From positions 1 to 10,021 of the forward strand of contig CANQDY010000041.1 in NCBI GenBank assembly GCA_947593895.1: 10,021 bases of DNA. Direction: 5' to 3'. Every line of letters begins with the position of its first letter. Position 1 is the stretch's first letter. The notes under the pieces were generated by a model. That model searched no databases and was not told where the DNA came from. It saw only the letters and a list, made by a program, of their open reading frames with translations. This document shows positions 1-7,271 of the stretch, in pieces. The translations under genes were made by a program, and so were the position numbers. The DNA comes from an uncultured Bacilli bacterium. Its GTDB lineage: Bacteria; Bacillota_I; Bacilli_A; RFN20; CAG-449.

Positions 1-1058
1 CTTCTGGATGTGGTAAATCGACAACGCTTTACATGCTTTCGGGATTACAAAAACCAACATCAGGAAAAATCTTCTTGGGTGAGGAAGATGTAACTGATTT
101 AGCACCAGAAAAAAGAGGAGTTGGCTTAGTTTTCCAAAACTATGCATTATATCCTCACATGACTGTTAAACAAAACATCATGTTCCCACTTCAAAACCAA
201 CACACACCTAAAGTTGAGATGATGGAAAGAGTTTTAAACGCTGCAAAGTTAGTTCAATTAGAAAATCATCTTGATCGTAAGCCTAGTGAATTGTCAGGTG
301 GTCAACAACAACGTGTTGCCATTGCTAGAGCTTTAGTAAAAAAACCAAGAGTACTTTTACTTGATGAACCATTGTCAAACCTTGATGCAAGATTAAGATT
401 ACAAACTCGTGAAGAAATTAAGAGAATTCAAAGAGAAACGGGAGTTACAACAATTTTTGTTACTCACGACCAAGAAGAAGCAATGAGCATTTCTGATTTA
501 ATCGTAGTTATGAAACTTGGTGAAGTTCAACAAATCGATGAACCACAAAGAGTATATGACAATCCTGTCAATCTATTTGTTGCAAAATTCTTAGGTACTC
601 CACCAATCAACGTATTCTGTGGATGTATTAAAAATCATGCAGTCTATATTGGTAAAGAAAAAATTATGGATTGTAAATATGATGATCAAGATATCTATGT
701 CGGTATTAGACCGGAGGGATTTATTGTTAATCCAAAAGGTGAATTAACATGTAAGATTAGAAACATTGAAGTTATGGGTAGAGATAAATCAATCGTATCA
801 ACAAATGATGCATCGGTAGGTTTATCTGATGCTAAACAAGGTGAACAACCAATTATTCGTTCTATTATTGACTCTGATACAGTTCTACATAACGATAATG
901 GAAATATTCATTTCTCGATTAAACCGAACAAGATTTTCTTATTTAATGCAGAAACTGAAATGAGAATTAACGTTGAGGAAGATAAACCAGAAGAAATTAA
1001 AGAACCCGTTAAGAAAGCTCCAATAAAAAAGAAAGTTGCTGAAAGCGAGGATAAATAA
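1..1058 (+). CDS. ABC importer ATPase, MalK/UgpC (CUT1) type, 5'-truncated by window edge
   Basis: Cytoplasmic ATPase that powers the importer formed with the two following permeases. The frame is open from base 3, and the first codons read SGCGKSTT, the end of Walker A. The ATG at 33 is therefore internal and about 37 codons are missing if the gene resembles E. coli MalK. Other motifs are the Q-loop (FQNYALYPH, Q at 135-137), the signature LSGGQQQR (from 291), Walker B VLLLDEP (351-371), a D-loop SNLDA, and the H-loop THDQEEAM (His at 465-467). After the nucleotide-binding domain comes a MalK-type C-terminal regulatory/TOBE region with GIRPEGF near 702-722. The last ~27 residues are an unusual Lys/Glu-rich tail. 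A GAGG (1047-1050) inside the gene's end serves the next gene, which starts 2 bases after the stop, so translation is probably coupled. The family assignment is firm. The substrate cannot be read from this subunit, because these ATPases serve sugars, glycerol-3-phosphate and other solutes. Confidence 0.96.
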   Translation, partial: SGCGKSTTLYMLSGLQKPTSGKIFLGEEDVTDLAPEKRGVGLVFQNYALYPHMTVKQNIMFPLQNQHTPKVEMMERVLNAAKLVQLENHLDRKPSELSGGQQQRVAIARALVKKPRVLLLDEPLSNLDARLRLQTREEIKRIQRETGVTTIFVTHDQEEAMSISDLIVVMKLGEVQQIDEPQRVYDNPVNLFVAKFLGTPPINVFCGCIKNHAVYIGKEKIMDCKYDDQDIYVGIRPEGFIVNPKGELTCKIRNIEVMGRDKSIVSTNDASVGLSDAKQGEQPIIRSIIDSDTVLHNDNGNIHFSIKPNKIFLFNAETEMRINVEEDKPEEIKEPVKKAPIKKKVAESEDK

Positions 1059-1060
1059 AT

Positions 1061-1999
1061 ATGGTTGATGGTAAAACACAATGGAAGGGTTGGTTATATT
1101 TAGCTCCAGCCTTGATCATGTTAGCTATATTTACTTTCTGGCCAATTATTAATACTTTATATATGGCATTTTCAAATGGATATACTTCACTTGGAAGTGC
1201 TGGTGGTGAAACATATTCCTTAGGAATAGAAAACTTTATAAAAGTTATACAATATAAAGGATTTGTTACCTGTTTGAAAAACACTTGTTTATTATGTATA
1301 ATTACTGTTCCAGTTTCAACGATATTAGCGCTTCTTATCTCAGTAGCGTTAAATTCAATTAAAGTTTTAAATCGTGCATTACAGACAATTTATTTCTTAC
1401 CTTATGTAACTAACTCGATTGCTATTGGTATGGTATTTGCAATGATGTTCAATATCGTTGGACTTACACCAAATGGTGATAGTGCGATTACTTGGGGTAT
1501 TATCAATAATATTATTCAATTATTTGGTGGTAAAGGAATTAACTGGATTAATGCCGGAAGTAACTATTGGGCTAATATGATGGTTATGATTATTTATATT
1601 GTTTGGAATGCATTACCATTCAAGATTTTAATTCTTCTTGGTGGATTACAAAGTATTAATAAACAATATTATGATGCTGCGAAGATTGATGGTGCTTCAA
1701 GAAGCAGAATCTTATGGAGAATTACAGTTCCATTACTATCTCCGATGATTGCTTATGTAGTTATCACCGGATTTATTGGAGGATTTAAAGAATATACAAG
1801 TATTGTTGGTGTATTCGGTAATACAATGGGTCCGGCGGGAAATCCACGTGTATTAAATACAATCGTTGGATTTATTTATGACTCATTATCAAATAACAAC
1901 TATGGCCGTGCTTCGGCAGCTGCATTAATTTTATTCGTGATTATCTTTATAGTTACGATGTTGAATATGTATGTCAGCAAAAAGAAAGTTCACTATTAA
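1061..1999 (+). CDS. ABC importer permease, MalF/UgpA type (CUT1)
   Basis: Integral membrane subunit, 312 residues, that forms half of the translocation pore. Six hydrophobic segments are visible at about residues 12-34, 73-97, 107-135, 168-195, 225-250 and 282-305. The cytoplasmic coupling (EAA) loop is present at about 203-230: YYDAAKIDGASRSRILWRI, followed by PLLSP, with the conserved Gly at 211. This loop docks onto the ATPase. It lacks the large periplasmic insertion of enterobacterial MalF, and its size matches UgpA/MsmF-type proteins. The ATG lies 2 bases after the ATPase stop with a GAGG 10 bases upstream. The stop is doubled (TAA TAG, 1997-2002). The partner permease follows 12 bases later. 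Family and role are secure; the substrate is not. Confidence 0.95.
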   Translation: MVDGKTQWKGWLYLAPALIMLAIFTFWPIINTLYMAFSNGYTSLGSAGGETYSLGIENFIKVIQYKGFVTCLKNTCLLCIITVPVSTILALLISVALNSIKVLNRALQTIYFLPYVTNSIAIGMVFAMMFNIVGLTPNGDSAITWGIINNIIQLFGGKGINWINAGSNYWANMMVMIIYIVWNALPFKILILLGGLQSINKQYYDAAKIDGASRSRILWRITVPLLSPMIAYVVITGFIGGFKEYTSIVGVFGNTMGPAGNPRVLNTIVGFIYDSLSNNNYGRASAAALILFVIIFIVTMLNMYVSKKKVHY

Positions 2000-2011
2000 T
2001 AGGAGGGCAGT

Positions 2012-2977
2012 ATGGATAAAGAAGAAAATAAAATGACTGAAAAAGTTGATTCGGAAAATATTGCTCCAGAAAATGATTCGGTTGAAATTGTAAAAATAGA
2101 AGTAAGTCAAGAAGAATTAGACGTTAAGAAAATTAAAAGATCTCAAAAAATTGGTAAGATTGCCGCGACTGTTGGCGTTTACATATTTTTAATTTTTATT
2201 GCTATTATTGTCTTATTCCCATTCTATTGGATGCTTAACTCTTCATTAAAAACAATTGAAGAATATAAGTGGACAAAACCTTCATTCTTCCCAAATAAAC
2301 TCGATTGGGCTAACTATTATGAAGCATATAAAGCCGCTTCCTTAGGCGATTTATTCTTACACACTGTTTATGTTGGACTTATTTCAACAGTATTATCTTT
2401 GATTATTACAGTTTTATCTGCGTTTGCATTTGCTAGACTTGACTTCAAAGGTAAGAACGCAGTATTTGCAGTATTACTTGCTACAATGATGATTCCTGGT
2501 GAATTGTTTACTATTACAAACTATTCAACAATTTATGCATTAGGTTGGCAAAATACATTCTCCGCAATGATTATTCCTTTCTTAGTAAGTGTATTCTATA
2601 TTTACTTATTAAGACAAAATTTCTTACAAATTCCAAACGAGCTATATTTAGCAGCAAAGGTTGATGGAACAAGTGATTTTAAATATTTATTAAAGGTTAT
2701 GGTTCCACTTGCTCTACCAACATTAATCTCAATTACAATTCTTAAGATGATGGGTGCTTGGAATACCTATGTATGGCCAAACTTAGTTGCAAATGATGAT
2801 GCACATAAATTGATAACTAACGGATTAAGAAATGCATTTACTGCGGCAGATGGTACATCAGATTACCCAGTTCAAATGGCTGCGGTCGCAATTGTGTCGG
2901 CCCCGTTATTCATAGTATTCTTATTCTTAAGAAAATATATCATGAAGGGTGTATCCAGAAGTGGTATTAAAGGTTAA
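2012..2977 (+). CDS. ABC importer permease, MalG/UgpE type (CUT1)
   Basis: Second pore subunit, 321 residues. The core has six hydrophobic segments (about 51-74, 115-140, 148-170, 180-205, 232-255, 288-310). The EAA loop at about 207-232 reads IPNELYLAAKVDGTSDFKYL, followed by PLALP, with Gly at 219. The typical MalG ending is present (FLFLRKYIMKGVSRSGIKG). It is longer than the usual ~275-280 residues because of a charged, Glu/Asp/Lys-rich cytoplasmic N-terminal tail of about 48 residues before the first helix. The start is supported by a perfect AGGAGG 5 bases upstream. A second ATG at residue 8 would lie much farther from that site. It pairs with the preceding MalF/UgpA-type subunit. Confidence 0.95.
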   Translation: MDKEENKMTEKVDSENIAPENDSVEIVKIEVSQEELDVKKIKRSQKIGKIAATVGVYIFLIFIAIIVLFPFYWMLNSSLKTIEEYKWTKPSFFPNKLDWANYYEAYKAASLGDLFLHTVYVGLISTVLSLIITVLSAFAFARLDFKGKNAVFAVLLATMMIPGELFTITNYSTIYALGWQNTFSAMIIPFLVSVFYIYLLRQNFLQIPNELYLAAKVDGTSDFKYLLKVMVPLALPTLISITILKMMGAWNTYVWPNLVANDDAHKLITNGLRNAFTAADGTSDYPVQMAAVAIVSAPLFIVFLFLRKYIMKGVSRSGIKG

Positions 2978-3008
2978 TAAATTCATTAAAAAAGGAAGGA
3001 AATAAAAA

Positions 3009-4436
3009 ATGAAAAGAAAAAGTTTTATTGGTTGCTTAGTTGCTTTAGCAACACTTGCAACATTATCAGGATGTAACAAAGCAACAACAGGATTAACAAA
3101 CTTCGTTATACCTGAAGGTGGCTATGATGGAAGTGAAGTTACTATTACTTTCTATCACACAATGGGTGATACCACTAGTGCACCACTTCGTTCAACATTA
3201 GACAAATACATTGCCGAATTTAACAAAACATTCCCAAATATTCATGTCGAGCATGAACAAATTGGTAACTATGATAACGTAAGAGATAAGATTAAAGAAC
3301 AAATTTCTGTTGGTGCTCAACCAAACATGGCATATTCTTACCCAGATCATGTTGCTTTATATAACAAAGCACATGCAGTTGTTACATTAGACCAATTCAT
3401 TGATGATACAAAAGAATATGAAACAACTAATGCTGCTGGAGAAAAAGTTAAATACACATTTGGTTTAACTAAAGAACAAAAGGATGACTTTATCAAAGGT
3501 TACTATGACACAGGTAAAGCATATGGTGATGATTTAATGTATTCTTTACCATATTCAAAATCAACAGAGGTTTTATACTATAACAAAACGTTCTTTGAAA
3601 ACAATAAATTAAATGTTCCTACTACATGGGATGAAATGTGGACATTATGCGCAAGAATTAAGGAAATTGATCCATCTTCAACTCCGCTTGGATATGACTC
3701 AGCGAATAACTGGTTCATTACAATGTGTGAACAAATGGAATCACCTTATACTTCAGCAGTTGGTAACCACTTCTTATTCAATAACAAAAAGAATAAGGAT
3801 TGGTTAATTGATTTGAAAGAAAAATATAAAGCGGGATATTTTACAACTCAAGGATTATTAGGAACTTATACTTCTTCAATTTTTACTGAAACAGCCACAC
3901 AAGATGCAACTAAATCTTATATGTCAATTGGCTCATCTGCCGGTGCAACACATCAACGTCCTGAAAAGGATGCAGAAGGAAATTATCCATTTGAAGTAGG
4001 TATTGCTTCTATTCCACAAATTAATCCAAATAAACCAAAAGTTATTTCTCAAGGACCAGATATTTGTATTTTCAAAAATGATAATCCTCAAAAAGTTTGT
4101 GCTTCATGGTTGTTCTTAAAATACATTACAACATGTGTTGAATTACAAGCTGAATTCGGATTAGTTTCTGGCTATGTACCAGTATTAAAATCTGTATCTG
4201 ATAATCCAGTTTATAAAGCTGCAATTGAAAAAGCAGATGGTGGAGCAAATATCGCTGCATTATCAGCTAAAGTCTGTTTAGAACAAGAAGAAGCATATTA
4301 TACTTCTCCGGCGTTTGTTGGATCATCAACAGCCAGAGATGAGGTTGGTTCCTTACTTGAAGCAGTTGTAACTGAACAAAAAACAATTGATGAAGCGTTT
4401 GCTGATGCAATTGATGAATGCGAATATGCAATTTAA
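3009..4436 (+). CDS. Substrate-binding lipoprotein of the ABC importer, UgpB/MalE-like (copy 1)
   Basis: Extracellular solute-binding lipoprotein, 475 residues, expected to deliver ligand to the permeases encoded just upstream. The N-terminus is a lipoprotein signal: basic MKRK, a hydrophobic stretch, then lipobox LSGC with the lipidated Cys at 22. The mature part has family-1 solute-binding protein traits: a first strand VTITFYH, FNKTFPNIHV, a central STEVLYYNK...NVPTTWDEMW block, a serine/glycine-rich GSSAGAT segment, and late blocks SQGPDICIF and CASWLFLKY. The GSS segment and overall order recall UgpB-type proteins more than maltose-binding proteins, but this is a judgement by eye. A GGAAGG lies 9 bases before the ATG. 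The gene is followed 20 bases later by a close paralogue. The ligand is unknown: sugar or glycerol-3-phosphate by family default, nucleic-acid breakdown products by context. Confidence 0.93.
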   Translation: MKRKSFIGCLVALATLATLSGCNKATTGLTNFVIPEGGYDGSEVTITFYHTMGDTTSAPLRSTLDKYIAEFNKTFPNIHVEHEQIGNYDNVRDKIKEQISVGAQPNMAYSYPDHVALYNKAHAVVTLDQFIDDTKEYETTNAAGEKVKYTFGLTKEQKDDFIKGYYDTGKAYGDDLMYSLPYSKSTEVLYYNKTFFENNKLNVPTTWDEMWTLCARIKEIDPSSTPLGYDSANNWFITMCEQMESPYTSAVGNHFLFNNKKNKDWLIDLKEKYKAGYFTTQGLLGTYTSSIFTETATQDATKSYMSIGSSAGATHQRPEKDAEGNYPFEVGIASIPQINPNKPKVISQGPDICIFKNDNPQKVCASWLFLKYITTCVELQAEFGLVSGYVPVLKSVSDNPVYKAAIEKADGGANIAALSAKVCLEQEEAYYTSPAFVGSSTARDEVGSLLEAVVTEQKTIDEAFADAIDECEYAI

Positions 4437-4456
4437 TAGATAAAGAAAGTGAATTT

Positions 4457-5869
4457 ATGAAAAAGAAATTAATAAGTGCTTTGACATTACCAATACTTGT
4501 ACTTAGTACATTAGTGGGCTGTGGTTCTAAAAAGAACATACCGCCGTTTGTAATGCCTGAAAATGGCTATGATGGAAGTGAAGTCACCATTACTTTTTAT
4601 CATGCTTGGGGCCAAAATAACCAAGAGTTTATTCGTGATTATATTGTTAAACCATTTAACAAATTATTCCCTAATATTCATATTGATGATCAATATATTG
4701 GTGACTATGATGCTGTTCGTGATAAAATTGTCAATGATATTACAGTAAAGAATCTTCCTAGTTTATCTTTCTGCTACCCAGATCATATTGCATTATATAA
4801 TCGTTCTAATGTCGTTGTAACATTAGATCAATTTATGGATGATACTAAAGAATATCAGGCAACTGATGCAGAAGGTAATCAATTTACTTATAAATTTGGT
4901 ATGACTGATGATCAAAAATCAGATATTATCGATGCATATTATAAAGAAGGTAAAATCTTTGGTGATGACTTAATGTATTCATTACCCTTTGCTAAATCGA
5001 CAGAGGTCTTATATTATAACAAAGATTTCTTTGATAAGAATAAATTAAATGTTCCAACTACATGGGATGAAATGTGGGATGTATGTAGAGAAATTAAAAA
5101 AATAGATCCTGATTGTTTTCCACTTGGATATGATTCAAGTAGTAACTGGTTCATTACAATGTGTGAACAATTAGAATCTGGCTATACAACTAATGATCCA
5201 AATAACTACTTTGTATTTAATAATAAAGAGAATAAAGATTGGTTAAATGAATTAAAAGATAAATATCAATCTGGTTTATTTACAACAAAAGGATTGACTG
5301 GAACATATACTTCCTCATTATTTACATCTGCTGCAGATTTAGATAATAAGGGGTGTTGCTATTTATGTATTGGATCTTCTGGTGGATCAACTTATCAATT
5401 ACCTGAAAAGGATTCAGAAGGAAATTATCCATTTAATATTGGTGTAGTTAGAACTCCAGTTGTTAAAGGCAAGACTCATAAGGCAATCCAACAAGGGCCA
5501 AATATTTGCTTATTTAATAATGGAAATGCTCAGGAAATTTGTGCTTCATGGCTGTTCTTAAAATACATTGAAACTAGTCCAGAAATGCAAGCAAATTTAT
5601 CCTTAAAAACTGGTTATTCACCTAGTTTAAAATCAGTTTATGATTTAGAAAAATACAAAGAGTGGATGGATAAAGGAGATACTATTCAGGCTTTAGCGGC
5701 AAAAGTTTGCTCAGAACAAAATGATTCATATTTTGTTTCTCCTGCATTTGTTGGTTCATCAAAAGCACGTGATGAAGTCGGAAATTTACTTGATGCTGTT
5801 TTAACTGGAAAAGATATTGATGCATCATTTAAGGCCGCACTTGAAGAATGCAAGTATATGACAGAATAG
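4457..5869 (+). CDS. Substrate-binding lipoprotein of the ABC importer, UgpB/MalE-like (copy 2, paralogue)
   Basis: Second extracellular solute-binding lipoprotein, 470 residues from the chosen ATG. An in-frame ATG at 4418 lies inside the previous gene and would place 13 polar residues before the signal peptide. The start at 4457 gives a normal lipoprotein signal (MKKK, hydrophobic core, lipobox LVGC, Cys at 22). It aligns with copy 1 end to end, with shared blocks YDGSEVTITFYH, DDLMYSLP, STEVLYYNK, NKLNVPTTWDEMW, NWFITMCEQ, GTYTSS, CASWLFLKY and SPAFVGSS. More than half of residues are identical by eye, and about three quarters in the central block. It differs near the likely ligand pocket: GSSGGSTYQ instead of GSSAGATHQ, preceded by a Cys-rich GCCYLC. 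The ribosome binding site is poor (only AAAG-like purines upstream), so coupling to copy 1 translation is plausible. Confidence 0.93.
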   Translation: MKKKLISALTLPILVLSTLVGCGSKKNIPPFVMPENGYDGSEVTITFYHAWGQNNQEFIRDYIVKPFNKLFPNIHIDDQYIGDYDAVRDKIVNDITVKNLPSLSFCYPDHIALYNRSNVVVTLDQFMDDTKEYQATDAEGNQFTYKFGMTDDQKSDIIDAYYKEGKIFGDDLMYSLPFAKSTEVLYYNKDFFDKNKLNVPTTWDEMWDVCREIKKIDPDCFPLGYDSSSNWFITMCEQLESGYTTNDPNNYFVFNNKENKDWLNELKDKYQSGLFTTKGLTGTYTSSLFTSAADLDNKGCCYLCIGSSGGSTYQLPEKDSEGNYPFNIGVVRTPVVKGKTHKAIQQGPNICLFNNGNAQEICASWLFLKYIETSPEMQANLSLKTGYSPSLKSVYDLEKYKEWMDKGDTIQALAAKVCSEQNDSYFVSPAFVGSSKARDEVGNLLDAVLTGKDIDASFKAALEECKYMTE

Positions 5870-5872
5870 GAG
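5868..5872 (+). promoter_or_regulatory. Ribosome binding site of the nuclease gene, overlapping the previous stop codon
   Basis: AGGAG shares its first two bases with the TAG stop (5867-5869) of the upstream binding-protein gene and lies 6 bases before the nuclease ATG. The overlap favours coupled translation of the nuclease with the importer genes. Confidence 0.75.
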
Positions 5873-5878
5873 TAGTTT

Positions 5879-7255
5879 ATGAAAAAATTTATTTCTTTAT
5901 TTTTCGTAGGTTTATTAACAGCGGGATTATTAACTGGTTGTAATAATGAAAAAGCACCAAAAACTGAAGATGGTGATTTTGCTTCAAGATTAAAACTAGA
6001 TTTAGAATCTAATTCTGCAAAACAAGAAGTCACAGTTAAGCGTTTTGTTGATGGAGATACCACCCATTTTAATTTCACAATTCCAAGCGATAAGCAAAAT
6101 AGTGAAGAAATGATGGGAATTACTGATGGTGTATTAAAAGCTCGTTATTTAGGAATTGATACTCCTGAATCTACTGGTAAAGTTCAACCTTGGGGAAAAA
6201 CCGCTGCAAAATTTACTCATGAAGCATTGGAATCAGCAACATCAATTATTATTGAATCAGAACCTTTAAATAATACATGGCAACTTGATTCAACAGGTGC
6301 TAGATACTTAGTTTGGGTTTGGTATAAAAATGATAATTCAGAAGATGAAAAATATCATGATTATCGTTTACTTAATTTAGAATTAATGCAAAATGGATTA
6401 GCGTATTCTAAAAATGATATGTCTTATCGTTATGGTAAGATAATTGATGAAGCAATTACTTATGTAAGTACAAATAAAGTAAAGGTTTGGAACAGCGCAT
6501 TAAAAGATCCTAATTTCTACTATGGTGCTGCTCAAGAAGTAACATTAAGTTATTTAAGAGAAAAAACTCAATTAAACGAAGAAACCGGTCAAATGGAAAC
6601 AGTTGATCGTTTAGCTGAATTTAAAGATACAGCCATAAGAGTTACAGGTACGATTTATCGTATCGCAGGGTCATCAGTTTATCTTCAAGAAGATGATCCT
6701 GAAACAGGACACACATATGGTATTCAAGTTTATCTTGGTGTTGGTGGCGAATTAACTAATGCAGTTGTAGGTGCAAAATTCTGTATTGTTGGTACTTTAC
6801 AATATTATGAATCAGGTGCGTATTATCAAATTTCGGGCATTAAAAATCCTGGATTCTTTGGTGTTGCTGATGATGAATCATTTAGAGTTGATGAACAAAT
6901 TTATCCAACTAATCCAGTAACCATTACATATGATGATTATTCAAATAGAACTGAAGAATCATTATTTGCGAATGCTAGAATGGAAAACTTAACAGTTGTT
7001 GATGTTTATACCACAAGAAAAGAAGGTAGTGCTTCTTATGGTGCAATGACACTAACTTGCAAAGATAAAGATCAAAATACTATTACTATTAGAACTCAGG
7101 TATTAAAAGAAAACGATGTATTAGTAACTGAGGAACGTTTTATGGGAAAAACAATTACTGTTGTTGGAATGCTTCAACCTTATCAACCAGAAAACGGAGA
7201 TCTCACTTATCAATTTGAAATCTATTCAATGAAAGATGTAACATTCATAGACTGA
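5879..7255 (+). CDS. Surface-anchored thermonuclease (SNase family) lipoprotein with C-terminal OB-like modules
   Basis: Predicted extracellular, membrane-anchored nuclease, 458 residues. The lipoprotein signal ends in lipobox LTGC (Cys 21). The staphylococcal nuclease domain spans about 50-212. FVDGDT holds Asp60 (Asp21 of S. aureus nuclease). ARYLGIDTPE holds Arg89, Asp94, Thr95 and Glu97 (Arg35, Asp40, Thr41, Glu43). STGARYLVWVWY holds Arg142 (Arg87), and KVKVWN closes the domain. All catalytic and calcium-binding positions are therefore present, and activity is expected to be calcium-dependent and sugar-nonspecific as in the family. The loop between Asp60 and Arg89 is about 15 residues longer than in S. 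aureus nuclease. About 245 residues follow the domain and contain two OB-like modules (about 250-325 and 365-458), the first with VYLQEDD and YGIQVYL. These are probable nucleic-acid-binding parts, by analogy with YhcR-type nucleases. The gene ends in TGA and begins 9 bases after the second binding protein. Confidence 0.93.
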   Translation: MKKFISLFFVGLLTAGLLTGCNNEKAPKTEDGDFASRLKLDLESNSAKQEVTVKRFVDGDTTHFNFTIPSDKQNSEEMMGITDGVLKARYLGIDTPESTGKVQPWGKTAAKFTHEALESATSIIIESEPLNNTWQLDSTGARYLVWVWYKNDNSEDEKYHDYRLLNLELMQNGLAYSKNDMSYRYGKIIDEAITYVSTNKVKVWNSALKDPNFYYGAAQEVTLSYLREKTQLNEETGQMETVDRLAEFKDTAIRVTGTIYRIAGSSVYLQEDDPETGHTYGIQVYLGVGGELTNAVVGAKFCIVGTLQYYESGAYYQISGIKNPGFFGVADDESFRVDEQIYPTNPVTITYDDYSNRTEESLFANARMENLTVVDVYTTRKEGSASYGAMTLTCKDKDQNTITIRTQVLKENDVLVTEERFMGKTITVVGMLQPYQPENGDLTYQFEIYSMKDVTFID

Positions 7256-7262
7256 CGGAGGG
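7256..7262 (+). promoter_or_regulatory. Ribosome binding site of the large lipoprotein gene, directly after a TGA stop
   Basis: CGGAGGG begins at the base after the TGA that ends the nuclease gene and lies 9 bases before the next ATG (7272). Its position shows that TGA terminates translation here, which bears on the genetic code. Confidence 0.75.
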
Positions 7263-7271
7263 ATATAAACT

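Noticed and set aside
33..35. ATG at 33 as the start of the ATPase gene
   Set aside because: The frame is open upstream to the window edge and encodes the end of Walker A (SGCGKSTT), so the true start lies outside the window.
3613..3807. Alternative + strand frames inside the binding-protein genes (also 4563-4748)
   Set aside because: They are fully contained in conserved coding sequence of another frame and show no start signals or protein features.
4418..4456. Upstream ATG for the second binding protein
   Set aside because: It overlaps the previous gene and would put 13 polar residues before a normal lipoprotein signal peptide that begins at 4457.
1..5869. Calling the importer a maltose or other specific sugar transporter
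   Set aside because: The CUT1 family is clear, but nothing in the ATPase, permeases or binding proteins fixes the ligand, and no glycoside hydrolase or sugar enzyme is present. The only enzyme in the cluster is a nuclease.
5686..6078. Minus-strand open frame of 130 codons, and similar minus-strand frames at 1009-1284, 4267-4539, 8450-8755 and 9611-9883
   Set aside because: They lie wholly or mostly opposite well-supported genes, have no ribosome binding sites and show no recognisable protein features.
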